A DNA stretch of 64,000 bases from positions 737,169 to 801,168 of the forward strand of contig NZ_BMLX01000001.1 of NCBI RefSeq assembly GCF_014645535.1, given 5' to 3'. Below are positions 40,810-49,647 of the stretch, piece by piece (the first letter of the stretch is position 1; every line of letters begins with the position of its first letter). This DNA comes from Silvimonas iriomotensis (GTDB lineage: Bacteria > Pseudomonadota > Gammaproteobacteria > Burkholderiales > Chitinibacteraceae). Below the pieces are notes generated by a model that worked only from the letters and a program-made list of their open reading frames with translations, did not search any database and was not told where the DNA came from. The translations under genes and the position numbers were made by a program.

Positions 40810-41586
40810 ATGGCAAACATCCATCCGACAGCGGTTGTAGACCCCAAGGCAAAGTTGCATGACAGCGTCACAGTTGGCCCTTATGCCGTGATCGGGCCGG
40901 ATGTCACCATCGGGGCCGGTACCGTGGTCGATGCGCATGTGGTCATCTCTGGTGTTACCACCATTGGCGAGCGCAACCGGTTTTACTCGTTTGGCAGCAT
41001 TGGTTGCGATCCGCAGGACAAAAAGTACAAGGGCGAGCCGACGCGCCTTGTTATTGGCGATGGCAATGCGTTTTTCCAGAACGTGACCGTATCCACGGGC
41101 ACCGTACAGGACGAAGGTCTGACCAGCATTGGCAACAACAACTGGATCATGGCCTACGTGCACATTGCCCATGATTGCAGAATCGGCAGCGAGACCATTC
41201 TGGCCAACAACGTCACGCTGGCCGGGCATGTTTATGTCGATGATTTTGTGTTTCTGGGCGGCTTTACCACCGTGCACCAGTTCTGCAAGATCGGCACGTA
41301 CGCGATGTCTGCCTTTACTGCGGCCATTGCGCAAGATGTGCCGCCGTTTATTGTGGCGGCGGGCAACCGGGCCAAGCCGGCGGGTGTGCACAGCGAAGGC
41401 ATGCGCCGCAACGGTGTCACCGCTGAACAGATTGCCCAGATCAAAAAAGCTTACCGTGTGTTATACCGGCAGAACCTGCCGCTGGAAGAATCGCTGGCGG
41501 CGCTTGATGAAATGGCCGCAGATTCCGCAGACGTTGCACGCTTTGCCAGCTTTGTCCGGGCCAGCCAGCGCGGCATCATCCGCTAA
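40810..41586 (+). CDS. lpxA: UDP-N-acetylglucosamine acyltransferase
   Basis: First step of lipid A synthesis. The 258-residue protein is built of hexapeptide repeats (starting MANIHPTAVVDPKAKLHDSV) with the catalytic histidine in AYVHIAHDCRIG (His121) and a helical C-terminal domain. ATG 40810 is preferred; an upstream frame from 40747 is non-homologous. A 105-base gap separates it from fabZ. Confidence 0.96.
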   Translation: MANIHPTAVVDPKAKLHDSVTVGPYAVIGPDVTIGAGTVVDAHVVISGVTTIGERNRFYSFGSIGCDPQDKKYKGEPTRLVIGDGNAFFQNVTVSTGTVQDEGLTSIGNNNWIMAYVHIAHDCRIGSETILANNVTLAGHVYVDDFVFLGGFTTVHQFCKIGTYAMSAFTAAIAQDVPPFIVAAGNRAKPAGVHSEGMRRNGVTAEQIAQIKKAYRVLYRQNLPLEESLAALDEMAADSADVARFASFVRASQRGIIR

Positions 41587-41646
41587 GCGCCTTGCCAGCC
41601 GCGTTCAAGCCTTTCTCTAACCCCTAATCCAGATACAGCCGAGCCG

Positions 41647-42825
41647 ATGATTGATCGACTCTTTCCCCAGACCGGAACCGGCCCGCGCATTGCCATTGTC
41701 GCAGGTGAAGCCTCGGGCGATTTGCTTGGTGCTCAACTGATCGAAGCGCTGCAGCGCGTGATCCCCGATGCCCGGTTTTCCGGTATTGCCGGCCCCAAAA
41801 TGAAAGCGCTGGGCGCGCACTCTGTCGTGCCGATGGAAAAGCTGGCCGTGCGCGGTTATGCAGAGGTGATCCGGCATCTGCCGGAGCTGCTGCGTATCCG
41901 TCGCCAGCTCAAGCAGGCCATCGTCAGCGAGCGGCCGGATCTTGTGATCGGCATTGATGCGCCAGACTTCAACCTGGGGCTGGAAGCCACGGCCAAGGCC
42001 GCCGGCATCACCACCATTCATTACGTCAGCCCGTCGATCTGGGCCTGGCGCAGTGAGCGGCTGAAGAAGATCGCCAAAGCGGTCTCGCACGTGCTGTTGC
42101 TGTTCCCGTTTGAAGAGCCGCTGTATCGCCAGGCGGGTGTGCCGGCCACTTACGTGGGCCATCCGCTGGCCGACATGTTCCCGGTTGAGCCCAATCGCGA
42201 GTTGTATCGCGAACAACTGGGGGTGAGCGACAAGGCGCTGGCGTTTGCCATGCTGCCCGGATCGCGCCAGAGCGAACTGGAACTGCACGCCACGTTGTTT
42301 ATCGAGACCGCGAAGCAACTGGCCGAGCGTTACCCGCATGCCGTGTTCCTGGTGCCGTTCATTACCCGTGAAACGCGCGACATGTTTGAGCGTCGCATGT
42401 GGCAACTGGAAGCGCAGGAGTTGCCATTCCGCCTGATGTTCGGCCACGCGCACGATGCCATGCTGGCCTCTGACGCCATTGTGGTGGCATCGGGCACCGC
42501 CGCGCTGGAAGCCATGCTGGCCAAGCGCCCGCTGGTGGTGACCTACAAGCTCTCCAATCTGACCTATCGCATGGTCAAAAAGAAGATCAAGACGCCTTAT
42601 GTCAGCCTGCCCAACGCGCTGGCGGGTGGCTTTGTGGTGCCGGAACTGCTGCAGCACGACGCGACAGTAGAAAACCTGGTGCAGGCCGTGACCAATATGG
42701 TCGACGACAAGCGCTTTGGCGCTCGTCTGAATGCATGCTTCACTGATTTTCATGAGCAGCTGCGTTGCAACGCGGCCGAACGCGCGGCGCAGGCTGTACT
42801 GGCCTTGCTGAACAAGCGGAGATAA
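41647..42825 (+). CDS. lpxB: Lipid-A-disaccharide synthase
   Basis: GT19 transferase condensing UDP-diacylglucosamine with lipid X. The 392-residue protein has the family opener [45 protein letters not shown] and [11 protein letters not shown]. Two bases separate its stop from the rnhB ATG. Confidence 0.97.
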   Translation: MIDRLFPQTGTGPRIAIVAGEASGDLLGAQLIEALQRVIPDARFSGIAGPKMKALGAHSVVPMEKLAVRGYAEVIRHLPELLRIRRQLKQAIVSERPDLVIGIDAPDFNLGLEATAKAAGITTIHYVSPSIWAWRSERLKKIAKAVSHVLLLFPFEEPLYRQAGVPATYVGHPLADMFPVEPNRELYREQLGVSDKALAFAMLPGSRQSELELHATLFIETAKQLAERYPHAVFLVPFITRETRDMFERRMWQLEAQELPFRLMFGHAHDAMLASDAIVVASGTAALEAMLAKRPLVVTYKLSNLTYRMVKKKIKTPYVSLPNALAGGFVVPELLQHDATVENLVQAVTNMVDDKRFGARLNACFTDFHEQLRCNAAERAAQAVLALLNKRR

Positions 42826-42827
42826 CC

Positions 42828-43406
42828 ATGCTGGTGTGCGGAGTGGATGAAGCAGGGCGCGGCCCGCTGGCGGGTTCAGTCTACGCGGCGGCAGTGATCT
42901 TGCCGGATGACCATGGCCTGATCGGGCTGGATGACTCCAAAAAGCTGACCGAAGCCGCACGCGAGCGCCTGTTTCCGCAAATCCAGGAACGCGCGCTGGC
43001 GTGGTCCATTGCCTTTGCCACGCACGCCGAGATCGACCAGATCAACATCCTGCAAGCCACCATGCTGGCCATGCAGCGCGCTGTGGCGGGTTTGCAGACC
43101 GCGCCGCACAAGGCCCTGATTGATGGCAATCGTGCGCCCAGACTGGCCTGTGAAGTACAGACCGTGGTCGGTGGCGATGCCTTGCACGCCTGCATTTCTG
43201 CGGCATCCATCCTGGCCAAGGTAGCGCGCGACCGTGAAGTATCCGAGTATGAAACCAGGTGGCCAGGTTACGGTTTTGCCAAGCATAAAGGCTACCCGAC
43301 CGCAGCGCATCTGGCCGCCCTGAAAACGCTTGGACCGTGCCCGGTACACCGCATGAGTTTCGGTCCGGTACGTCAGGCCGTGGCACAAATGCCGCTTTGG
43401 GATTGA
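42828..43406 (+). CDS. rnhB: Ribonuclease HII
   Basis: Cuts RNA in RNA-DNA hybrids, including single ribonucleotides. The 192-residue protein has [19 protein letters not shown] with catalytic Asp7 and Glu8, LDDSKKL, and [18 protein letters not shown]. The ATG at 42828 follows GGAGATAACC. It closes the lpx-rnhB chain, as in many proteobacteria. Confidence 0.96.
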   Translation: MLVCGVDEAGRGPLAGSVYAAAVILPDDHGLIGLDDSKKLTEAARERLFPQIQERALAWSIAFATHAEIDQINILQATMLAMQRAVAGLQTAPHKALIDGNRAPRLACEVQTVVGGDALHACISAASILAKVARDREVSEYETRWPGYGFAKHKGYPTAAHLAALKTLGPCPVHRMSFGPVRQAVAQMPLWD

Positions 43407-43413
43407 CTGGCTG

Positions 43414-43442
43414 TTGTCGCCTCTGGGCACTGCAACTAAACT
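43414..43442 (+). promoter_or_regulatory. Putative promoter upstream of motA
   Basis: TTGTCG (43414-43419), a 17-base spacer and TAAACT (43437-43442): 4/6 and 4/6 matches. No clear sigma-28 (TAAA-N15-GCCGATAA) site is seen. Transcription would start just before the folded leader. Confidence 0.4.
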
Positions 43443-43449
43443 GCGATAC

Positions 43450-43571
43450 GGGAGGCGTATTCATAATGAATATTCCGGACCTGTCCGGAGTCTGGCAACG
43501 AAGCCAGTCAACACATACGCTGATTGAGAATATGGGTGTCGGTGCGATGCCGACGCCAGAGTGATGCTCCC
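43450..43571 (+). promoter_or_regulatory. Highly foldable leader upstream of motA, family not recognised
   Basis: Five helices nest without conflict. GGGAG (43450-43454) pairs with CTCCC (43567-43571). Inside it GCGTAT (43455-43460) pairs with ATACGC (43515-43520), enclosing hairpins TCCGGA/TCCGGA (43474-43479, 43484-43489) and CTGGC/GCCAG (43492-43496, 43503-43507, loop AACGAA). A third hairpin, GGTGTCGG/CCGACGCC, spans 43535-43557. I do not recognise a known riboswitch. The closing helix would sequester the ribosome site of a 32-codon frame. Confidence 0.4.
43466..43564 (+). CDS. Possible small ORF in the motA leader (32 residues)
   Basis: An ATG at 43466 lies 10 bases after GGGAGG and opens a 32-codon frame beginning MNIPDLSGVW and ending GAMPTPE. 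No signal peptide or membrane helix is visible and I know no homologue. It overlaps the folded leader completely, so it may be a leader peptide or chance. motA starts 45 bases after its stop. Confidence 0.25.
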   Translation: MNIPDLSGVWQRSQSTHTLIENMGVGAMPTPE

Positions 43572-43609
43572 TCCAATAACAGAGCTGTAATACCGGGAAA
43601 ACACGGCGC

Positions 43610-44470
43610 ATGTTTGTCATTATTGGTTACATCTTCATGATGGCGTGTATTTTCGGCGCCTATGCGGTGCACGGCGGGGAACTGGCCGTGCTGTGGCAAC
43701 CCACGGAAATCGTCATCATTTTTGGTGGCGGTATCGGTGCGCTGATCGTCGGTTACGGCGGCAAGCCGATGAAGGCCACGCTCAAGGCGGCGCCCTCGAT
43801 TTTCAAAGGCTCGCCCTACAATAAAAACTTCTTCATGGATCTGTTTGCGCTGCAATTCGAAATCCTGACCAAGATCCGCAAGGAAGGTCTGATGTCGATT
43901 GAAGCCGACGTGGACGATCCGCACAGCAGCGCCGTCTTCAGCAAATACCCCAAGGTGGCGCACGATCATCACCTGATCGAATTCATGACCGACTATTTGC
44001 GCCTGATGGTCGGTGGCAACCTCAACGCTTTTGAAATCGAAAACCTCATGGATGTCGAAATCGACACCCATCACCACGAGGCCGCCGTGCCCTCCACCGT
44101 GATCGCCAAACTGGCGGACGGTCTGCCCGCATTCGGTATCGTGGCGGCGGTGATGGGCGTGGTGCACACCATGGGCTCGCTGCATTTGCCGCCGTCCGAG
44201 TTGGGCAAGCTGATCGGCGCGGCGCTGGTCGGTACTTTCATGGGTATTTTGCTGGCCTACGGTTTTGTGGGCCCGATTGCGTCGGTGCTGGAAGCGCGCG
44301 CAGCTGCGGCCACCCAGGCTTTCAATGCCGTGAAGACCACCTTGCTGGCAAGCCTGAATGGCTACGCGCCGCAAGTGGCGGTGGAGTTCGGCCGCAAAGC
44401 GGTTGAAAGCACCGAGCGCCCCAGCTTCAAGGAGCTGGAGGATTACGTCAAAAACGCCAAGGGCAAGTAA
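43610..44470 (+). CDS. motA: Flagellar motor stator protein MotA
   Basis: Proton-channel stator subunit. The 286-residue protein has four membrane segments, with a large cytoplasmic loop holding the rotor-interacting Arg90 and Glu98. Channel prolines Pro173 (LPAFGIVAAVMGVVHTMG) and Pro222 (GFVGPIAS) are present. These four positions carry the same numbers as in E. coli, so the protein appears fully functional. motB follows after 41 bases. Confidence 0.97.
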   Translation: MFVIIGYIFMMACIFGAYAVHGGELAVLWQPTEIVIIFGGGIGALIVGYGGKPMKATLKAAPSIFKGSPYNKNFFMDLFALQFEILTKIRKEGLMSIEADVDDPHSSAVFSKYPKVAHDHHLIEFMTDYLRLMVGGNLNAFEIENLMDVEIDTHHHEAAVPSTVIAKLADGLPAFGIVAAVMGVVHTMGSLHLPPSELGKLIGAALVGTFMGILLAYGFVGPIASVLEARAAAATQAFNAVKTTLLASLNGYAPQVAVEFGRKAVESTERPSFKELEDYVKNAKGK

Positions 44471-44511
44471 GCGACGCCCGCCGTTCCTGACGATCAATAC
44501 GAGCATATGCA

Positions 44512-45441
44512 ATGAGCGACGACTCCCAACGTCCCATAGTGGTCAAGCGCATCAAGAAGGGCGGTCATGGTCACCATGGCGGCGCCTGGAAGATTGCGTA
44601 CGCCGACTTCATGACCGCCATGATGGCGTTCTTTCTCTTGATGTGGCTGTTGGGCTCCGTGTCCAAGGGTAACCTCAAGGGGATTGCCGATTATTTCTCC
44701 AATCCGCTGAAGATTGCCCGCCGGGGCGGCGAGGGCGCGGGTGATGCGGACTCGCTGATCAAGGGCGGTGGCAAAGACCTGACCCAGCAAGTCGGCCAGA
44801 TGAAAAAAGGCGCGGTGCAGGAAGATGAACAAGCCAAGGACCGGCGCCGTCTGAGCGAACTCAAAAAGAAATTTGAGGCGCTGATGGAAGACAAGGCCAA
44901 AACCAACAGCAAGCTGGCGCAGTTCAAGAAGCAGCTCAAGCTGGACATGGTGGCCGAAGGCTTGCGCATCCAGATCGTTGATGACCAGAACCGGCCCATG
45001 TTCAAGTCAGGCAGCAGCGAGCTTGAACCTTATGCCAAAGACATCCTGGACGAGATCGGCAAGCTCTTGAACGACGTACCCAATGATCTCTCGCTCTCTG
45101 GTCATACCGATGCCCAGCAATTTGCCTCGGGCCAGCGCGGGTACTCCAACTGGGAACTCTCGTCTGACCGCGCCAATGCCTCGCGCCGCGAACTGTTGTC
45201 TGGCGGCGGGCTTTCCATCGGGAAAATCCTGCGCGTAAACGGGTTCGCCGACCAGGTGCCGCTGGATACCGCCAATATTTATGCGCCAGTCAACCGCCGG
45301 ATCAGCATTGTGGTGCTGAACAACGAAGCCGCAGCCGAAATCCGCCGTCAGGCCGGGATTGATCAGGAAGCCAATGCCATTCCGGCTTCCGAGGTGGCCT
45401 CAAGGGTGGCCGGCAACAAGGTGGCGTCCGGGCCGAATTGA
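44512..45441 (+). CDS. motB: Flagellar motor stator protein MotB
   Basis: Stator subunit that carries the proton-accepting aspartate and anchors the motor to peptidoglycan. The 309-residue protein has Asp32 in YADFMTAMMAFFLLMWLL, a plug/linker region, and a C-terminal OmpA-like domain (about 150-275) with LSGHTDAQQF and NRRISIVVL. The residue near the pore fits a proton-driven motor. Its TGA overlaps the next ATG by one base. Confidence 0.97.
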   Translation: MSDDSQRPIVVKRIKKGGHGHHGGAWKIAYADFMTAMMAFFLLMWLLGSVSKGNLKGIADYFSNPLKIARRGGEGAGDADSLIKGGGKDLTQQVGQMKKGAVQEDEQAKDRRRLSELKKKFEALMEDKAKTNSKLAQFKKQLKLDMVAEGLRIQIVDDQNRPMFKSGSSELEPYAKDILDEIGKLLNDVPNDLSLSGHTDAQQFASGQRGYSNWELSSDRANASRRELLSGGGLSIGKILRVNGFADQVPLDTANIYAPVNRRISIVVLNNEAAAEIRRQAGIDQEANAIPASEVASRVAGNKVASGPN

Positions 45442-46163
45442 TGTCCCAGCCGCTGCGGTTTGTCCTGTTGCAGCTGCTGGCGCTTGCCGGTATGGCCGGG
45501 TTGTGGTGGCTGGCGCCGCAAAGCGCCGTCTGGCAACTGGCGCTGACTGGCGGCTGTCTGGCTGCGATTGTCGCCTGGTTCTGGCATGACGGGCGCTGGT
45601 GGAGTCTGATTCACCTGTGCTTTCCCGCCGCCGTGCTGGTCGCCTTGAGCTGGCAGGTGCCTTCCTGGCTCTGGCTGGTGGCGTTTATCGTGTTGTTTCT
45701 GTTCTCCGCAGGGGCGATCCAGAGCCGGGTGCCCTTGTACTTGAGCAACCAGCGCACGCTGGCCTTGCTGTCGCAGGAAATTCCGCCCAATGCCCATCTG
45801 ATTGATCTTGGCGCTGGCACGGGCACGGTACTGGCGTGGCTCAGAAAACACCGGCCGGATGTCACGACGACCGGCGTGGAAACGGCCTTGTTGCCGTGGT
45901 TGATTGGACGCTGCCGGCTTGGGCGTGGTGCCGACTGGCGGCGCGATGATGCATTTGCCCAGAATCTGGGCACGTTTGATGTGGTCTATGCTTATTTGTC
46001 ACCTGAACCCATGCCGCGTTTGTGGCAGAAGGTGCAGGCAGAATGCCGGCCCGGTTGCCGGCTGATCAGCAACAGCTTTGGCGTGCCCGGACACAATCCG
46101 GACAAGACCATTGATATTGGCGACTGGAAACACAGCAAGCTTCTGATATGGCAGTCAATCTAG
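45441..46163 (+). CDS. Membrane-anchored class I SAM-dependent methyltransferase
   Basis: 240 residues. The first 95 are almost wholly hydrophobic, with three to four predicted membrane helices. The rest is a Rossmann methyltransferase domain with motif I LIDLGAGTGTVLAWL (about 117-131), a motif II acidic residue (GVETALLPW) and FDVVYAYLSPEPM. The substrate is unknown. Its start codon overlaps the motB stop, and its end overlaps the HDOD gene by 16 bases, so all four genes are probably one transcript. Confidence 0.7.
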   Translation: MSQPLRFVLLQLLALAGMAGLWWLAPQSAVWQLALTGGCLAAIVAWFWHDGRWWSLIHLCFPAAVLVALSWQVPSWLWLVAFIVLFLFSAGAIQSRVPLYLSNQRTLALLSQEIPPNAHLIDLGAGTGTVLAWLRKHRPDVTTTGVETALLPWLIGRCRLGRGADWRRDDAFAQNLGTFDVVYAYLSPEPMPRLWQKVQAECRPGCRLISNSFGVPGHNPDKTIDIGDWKHSKLLIWQSI

Positions 46164-47527
46164 CACCCTCATTTGCACCCTGGATCGCAGAATGGACCAA
46201 CCGGCCGCTGCCCATGCTGCAAGCCAGCAAGGACCTGCTGCTGCCCATGCTGCGCCGGCCGGATCGCGTGCGGCCGGTCGATCTGGTCGACATTGTCCTG
46301 CGTGATCCGTTGCTGACGGCGCAAGTGTTGCGCACGGTGAATCACCGCGAGCGCACCAGCTTGTCTGCCGATGTGGTGTCGGTCGAGAACTGTGTCGCCC
46401 TTTATGGCATCGGGCCGTTCCTGGAGCGCTTTGCCAATGGCCCGGTGGCCGAAGCCAGCCTGTTGCCGGATCACCCGGCGGGCGTAGCCCAGTTGCATTC
46501 GGCCGTCATGAGCTTGCGCTTTGCGGCGCGGCTGGCGCGTGAATACGCCACGCAACGCTTTGACGCCAAGCTTGATGAAATCTTCATAGCGGCGGTGTTG
46601 TCCGGTTTGCCCGCGCTGCTCAATATTCTGGGGCAGAACAAGTCTACAGCGGCGCAAACAGATTCTGCCGCGCATGACATGCTGGTGGCCTGGCATTTCC
46701 CGGAGCCACTGGTGCAGTTGCAGGCCGGTAGCGCCGTCGAAACCCCGCGCCAGACCTTGCAGGTGGCCGTACTGAAGATGGCCCGTGCGCTGGAGCACGG
46801 CTGGTGGCAGCCAGAGATCGAAGTCGCGCTACAGGTGATTTCCGGTGTGCTGCAGACGGCGACCGATGAGTGCTGGGATATCGCCACCACCAGTATCCTG
46901 AAGTTTGCCCGCAAAGAAGCCCGCGCTGGCCGGTTGCCGGCCGCCTACGCCTTGCCGATGCTGCCCGGCCCGTGGGAGCCCGTGGCTCCGGCAGAGCCCG
47001 AAGCGCCGCCAGCCCCTGCCGCCAACCTGTTTGCCGAGCGCCTGCATGCGCTCAATACCGCCGCGCGCCAGGGCGCCAACGCATCACAACTGATCGAACT
47101 GGCCTTGCGCGTGTTCACTGACGGCATGCACATCCAGCGCGCCGCATTCATGGTTTACTCTGCGGCCGATAACCTGTTGCGGACCCGATTTGTGCAAAGC
47201 CCGGACGAACAGGACCGCATGCGCGACTTTGCCTTGCCCATGGATAACGTCCACCTGTTTGCGCGGCTGATGACCAAACCGCAAGCGGTCTGGCTGAATG
47301 AACATACCCGCAACAATTTGCAAAAACTGCTGCCGGGCACCTGGCTGCAGCGCTTTGGCGCGGGCGATTTCTGTGCCATGTCCATCTTCATGAACGAGCG
47401 CCCGGTGGGCTTGTTCATCGGTCAGCGTACCTCGCTCAAAGCGCTGGACGAGACCACCTTTACCCAGTTCAAACAGGTTTGCCTGCTGGTCAGCCGTGCG
47501 CTGGCCGAACGCAATAACCGCGCCTGA
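46148..47527 (+). CDS. HDOD domain signalling protein
   Basis: 459-residue protein with an N-terminal HDOD-like domain (about residues 15-230; RPVDLVDIVLRDPLLTAQVLRTVNH). A proline-rich linker near 280-295 (APAEPEAPPAPAAN) follows, then a C-terminal GAF-like domain (about 300-455; AAFMVYSAADNLLRTRF, AMSIFMNERPVGLFIGQR). HDOD proteins are non-catalytic relatives of HD-GYP and often act in c-di-GMP or motility control. Its overlap with the methyltransferase gene and position behind motAB support a motility-linked role, which is inference. Confidence 0.75.
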   Translation: MAVNLAPSFAPWIAEWTNRPLPMLQASKDLLLPMLRRPDRVRPVDLVDIVLRDPLLTAQVLRTVNHRERTSLSADVVSVENCVALYGIGPFLERFANGPVAEASLLPDHPAGVAQLHSAVMSLRFAARLAREYATQRFDAKLDEIFIAAVLSGLPALLNILGQNKSTAAQTDSAAHDMLVAWHFPEPLVQLQAGSAVETPRQTLQVAVLKMARALEHGWWQPEIEVALQVISGVLQTATDECWDIATTSILKFARKEARAGRLPAAYALPMLPGPWEPVAPAEPEAPPAPAANLFAERLHALNTAARQGANASQLIELALRVFTDGMHIQRAAFMVYSAADNLLRTRFVQSPDEQDRMRDFALPMDNVHLFARLMTKPQAVWLNEHTRNNLQKLLPGTWLQRFGAGDFCAMSIFMNERPVGLFIGQRTSLKALDETTFTQFKQVCLLVSRALAERNNRA

Positions 47528-47544
47528 TTTTTCCCGAGAGTGGC

Positions 47545-48321
47545 ATGGAAGTCATACATTCGCCGCACAATGCGCTGTACAAGCTTTGTCACAAGCTGGC
47601 GACGCATCGGCGTGATCGTCTCAAACAAAAGAAAACACTGCTTGATGGCACCCATCTTGTTGCTGCGGCGCTTGATGCCGGCTGGACCATTGAAAAGCTG
47701 CTGGTCACGCCGGAAGGGCTGGATAACCCGGAAGTGCTGGCCCTGGTCAAAACCAGCGTCATGACGCCTACCGTGCTGGAATCCACGCTGTTCAAGTCAT
47801 TGTCTGAACTGCCCAGCCCGACCGGCCTGATGGCACTGGTGGATATTCCGGACAGCAAGGCACCGCGCAAACACGGGCTGTGCCTGTTGCTTGACGGCGT
47901 GCAAGACCCCGGCAACGTGGGCTCCATTTTGCGCACCGCCGCGGCCGCGGGGGTCGATCAGGTATTGTTGTCTGACCAGTGCGCCGATCTGTGGTCGCCC
48001 AAGGTATTGCGTGCCGGCATGGGCGCGCACTTTGTGCTCGATCTGATCGAGCGCGCTGATCTGCTGCAGTTTGCGGACCAGTTTGCCGGCCCGATCGGGG
48101 CGTTGATGCTGGATCAGGCCCAGGATTTGTACGCCGCCACACTCACCGGCGATCTGGCGCTGGTGATGGGTGCAGAAGGACAGGGCGTGTCTGCGCCGAT
48201 GGCTGCCCGGGCCACGCTGCGGCTGACCATCCCCATGCAGCCGGGTATCGAGTCTTTGAATGTCGGCGCTGCGGCGGCCATCTGCCTGTACGAGCGCGTG
48301 CGCCAAACCCGGTCGGGCTGA
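47545..48321 (+). CDS. SpoU-family RNA 2'-O-ribose methyltransferase
   Basis: TrmH/SpoU (SPOUT) methylase of rRNA or tRNA. The 258-residue protein has an N-terminal substrate-binding domain and the three SPOUT motifs: LLLDGVQDPGNVGSILRTA (about 112-130), VMGAEGQG (about 207-214) and MQPGIESLNVGAAAAICLYE (about 231-250). The exact target nucleotide cannot be read from sequence. In related genomes such a gene commonly directly follows rnhB; here motAB and two more genes lie between. Confidence 0.88.
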   Translation: MEVIHSPHNALYKLCHKLATHRRDRLKQKKTLLDGTHLVAAALDAGWTIEKLLVTPEGLDNPEVLALVKTSVMTPTVLESTLFKSLSELPSPTGLMALVDIPDSKAPRKHGLCLLLDGVQDPGNVGSILRTAAAAGVDQVLLSDQCADLWSPKVLRAGMGAHFVLDLIERADLLQFADQFAGPIGALMLDQAQDLYAATLTGDLALVMGAEGQGVSAPMAARATLRLTIPMQPGIESLNVGAAAAICLYERVRQTRSG

Positions 48322-48381
48322 GTGTCATCGGCCTATAATCAGGCTATCTTCAGTGCCGCAAACTCCTCGTGGAACCCGCCC

Positions 48382-48879
48382 ATGCCTGATTTCCCGGATG
48401 GTCTTTTCTTTGAAACCAGCCTGCCGCTGACCTGGCTGGCCGAGCCGGTTCAGCACCCGCTGGAAGCCCAGCGTTATCTGGAAGTGCTGGAAGCCATGGA
48501 ACAACACCCGCATGAAGAACGTGAGGTGTCGCAAGTAGAGTCCCGGCTGGATCTGCAATTGTTGTGGCTGGCCCGCCTGTTAACCCCGCAGAAGCCGCCG
48601 GAGCGCGATTGCGTGATCGGCATCGAGTACCTGCAGTGGTCGCAACCTGATGCGCTGACGGCAGGCCAGGAAGGTTATGTGGGCCTGATCCTGAGCCCGC
48701 ATCTGCCGTATTTGATGAGTCTGCCGGCACGCATTGAACAAGTCAGCAGCCAGGGCGAAGGGCAACTGATTCTGGCACGCTGGGTTTACCCCACGCCGGG
48801 CCTGAAAGAAGCATTTGAACGCACCGTTTTCCGTCGTCACCGTGAACATATTCGCCGCAATCGTGGAGCAAGCTCTTGA
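48382..48879 (+). CDS. Conserved-looking protein of unknown function, possibly PilZ-like
   Basis: 165 residues, soluble, with no signal peptide. A helical N-terminal part (LEAQRYLEVLEAMEQHP) is followed by a beta-rich part (CVIGIEYLQWS, EGYVGLILSPHLPYLMSLPAR, GQLILARWVYP) and a basic end (ERTVFRRHREHIRRN). The layout recalls atypical PilZ proteins, but the RxxxR and DxSxxG ligand motifs are not present in order, so I do not assign c-di-GMP binding. ATG 48382 is used. TATAAT at 48334-48339 could be its -10. Its stop overlaps the ung start. Confidence 0.6.
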   Translation: MPDFPDGLFFETSLPLTWLAEPVQHPLEAQRYLEVLEAMEQHPHEEREVSQVESRLDLQLLWLARLLTPQKPPERDCVIGIEYLQWSQPDALTAGQEGYVGLILSPHLPYLMSLPARIEQVSSQGEGQLILARWVYPTPGLKEAFERTVFRRHREHIRRNRGASS

Positions 48880-49553
48880 TTTTTGATGCAATTCCCACCA
48901 CGTGGCAGCCCTTGCTGGCCGCGTTGCGCCATAACCCGGTCTTGAATGGGCTCAGCCAGTTTCTGGATGCTGAAGCCGCCGCCGGCAAGATCATTTACCC
49001 GCCACGCTCTCAATGGTTTGCTGCGCTGGAGCACGTCGCGCCGGCCGATGTCAAAGTGGTGATCCTGGGGCAAGACCCTTACCACGGCGCAGGTCAGGCG
49101 CATGGCCTGAGTTTTTCGGTGCCGCCGGGTATCAAAAAGCCGCCTTCGCTTAACAATATCTGGAAAGAAATCGCCCGCGACCTGGGCATGACGCCGCCAC
49201 AAGACGGCTCGCTGCTCGGCTGGGCCGATCAGGGTGTGTTGTTGCTCAACACCGTACTGACGGTTGAGGCCGATTGCGCGGCGTCACACGCCAAACGGGG
49301 CTGGGAAGTGCTGACTGACGAGATCATCCGCCAGCTGGCCGCGCATGAGTCCGGCATCGTGTTCATGCTTTGGGGCAGTCATGCGCAGAAAAAAGCGGCG
49401 CTGATTGATCGCAGCAAGCATCTGGTGCTGGAGTCGGTCCACCCGTCGCCGCTGTCGGCGCATCGCGGGTTTATCGGCAACGGGCATTTCTCTGCCGCCA
49501 ACCGTTATCTGCAAGACCAGCACAGGCCGGTGATTGACTGGGCCAGTGCCTGA
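48876..49553 (+). CDS. ung: Uracil-DNA glycosylase family 1
   Basis: Removes uracil from DNA. The 225-residue protein has the catalytic water-activating motif VVILGQDPYHG with Asp67, the FMLWGSHAQKKAALI block and the HPSPLSAHRGF leucine loop. Its start is TTG at 48876, overlapping the upstream TGA by 3 bases with GGAG upstream. No in-frame ATG exists near the N-terminus. Confidence 0.96.
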   Translation: MIFDAIPTTWQPLLAALRHNPVLNGLSQFLDAEAAAGKIIYPPRSQWFAALEHVAPADVKVVILGQDPYHGAGQAHGLSFSVPPGIKKPPSLNNIWKEIARDLGMTPPQDGSLLGWADQGVLLLNTVLTVEADCAASHAKRGWEVLTDEIIRQLAAHESGIVFMLWGSHAQKKAALIDRSKHLVLESVHPSPLSAHRGFIGNGHFSAANRYLQDQHRPVIDWASA

Positions 49554-49647
49554 AATCGTGACAGCATCAAATACAAAAAGCCGCTGACCAGACCGGATAA
49601 ACCGGCGCAAGCGGCTTCAGAGCAACCGCAGCGGAACGAAACCGATC

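Noticed and set aside
43450-43571. c-di-GMP, guanidine-II, fluoride or cobalamin riboswitch before motA
   Set aside because: I compared the loops and conserved strands from memory. Only one loop contains ACGA, there is no GEMM tetraloop-receptor pattern and no B12 box, so no known class is claimed.
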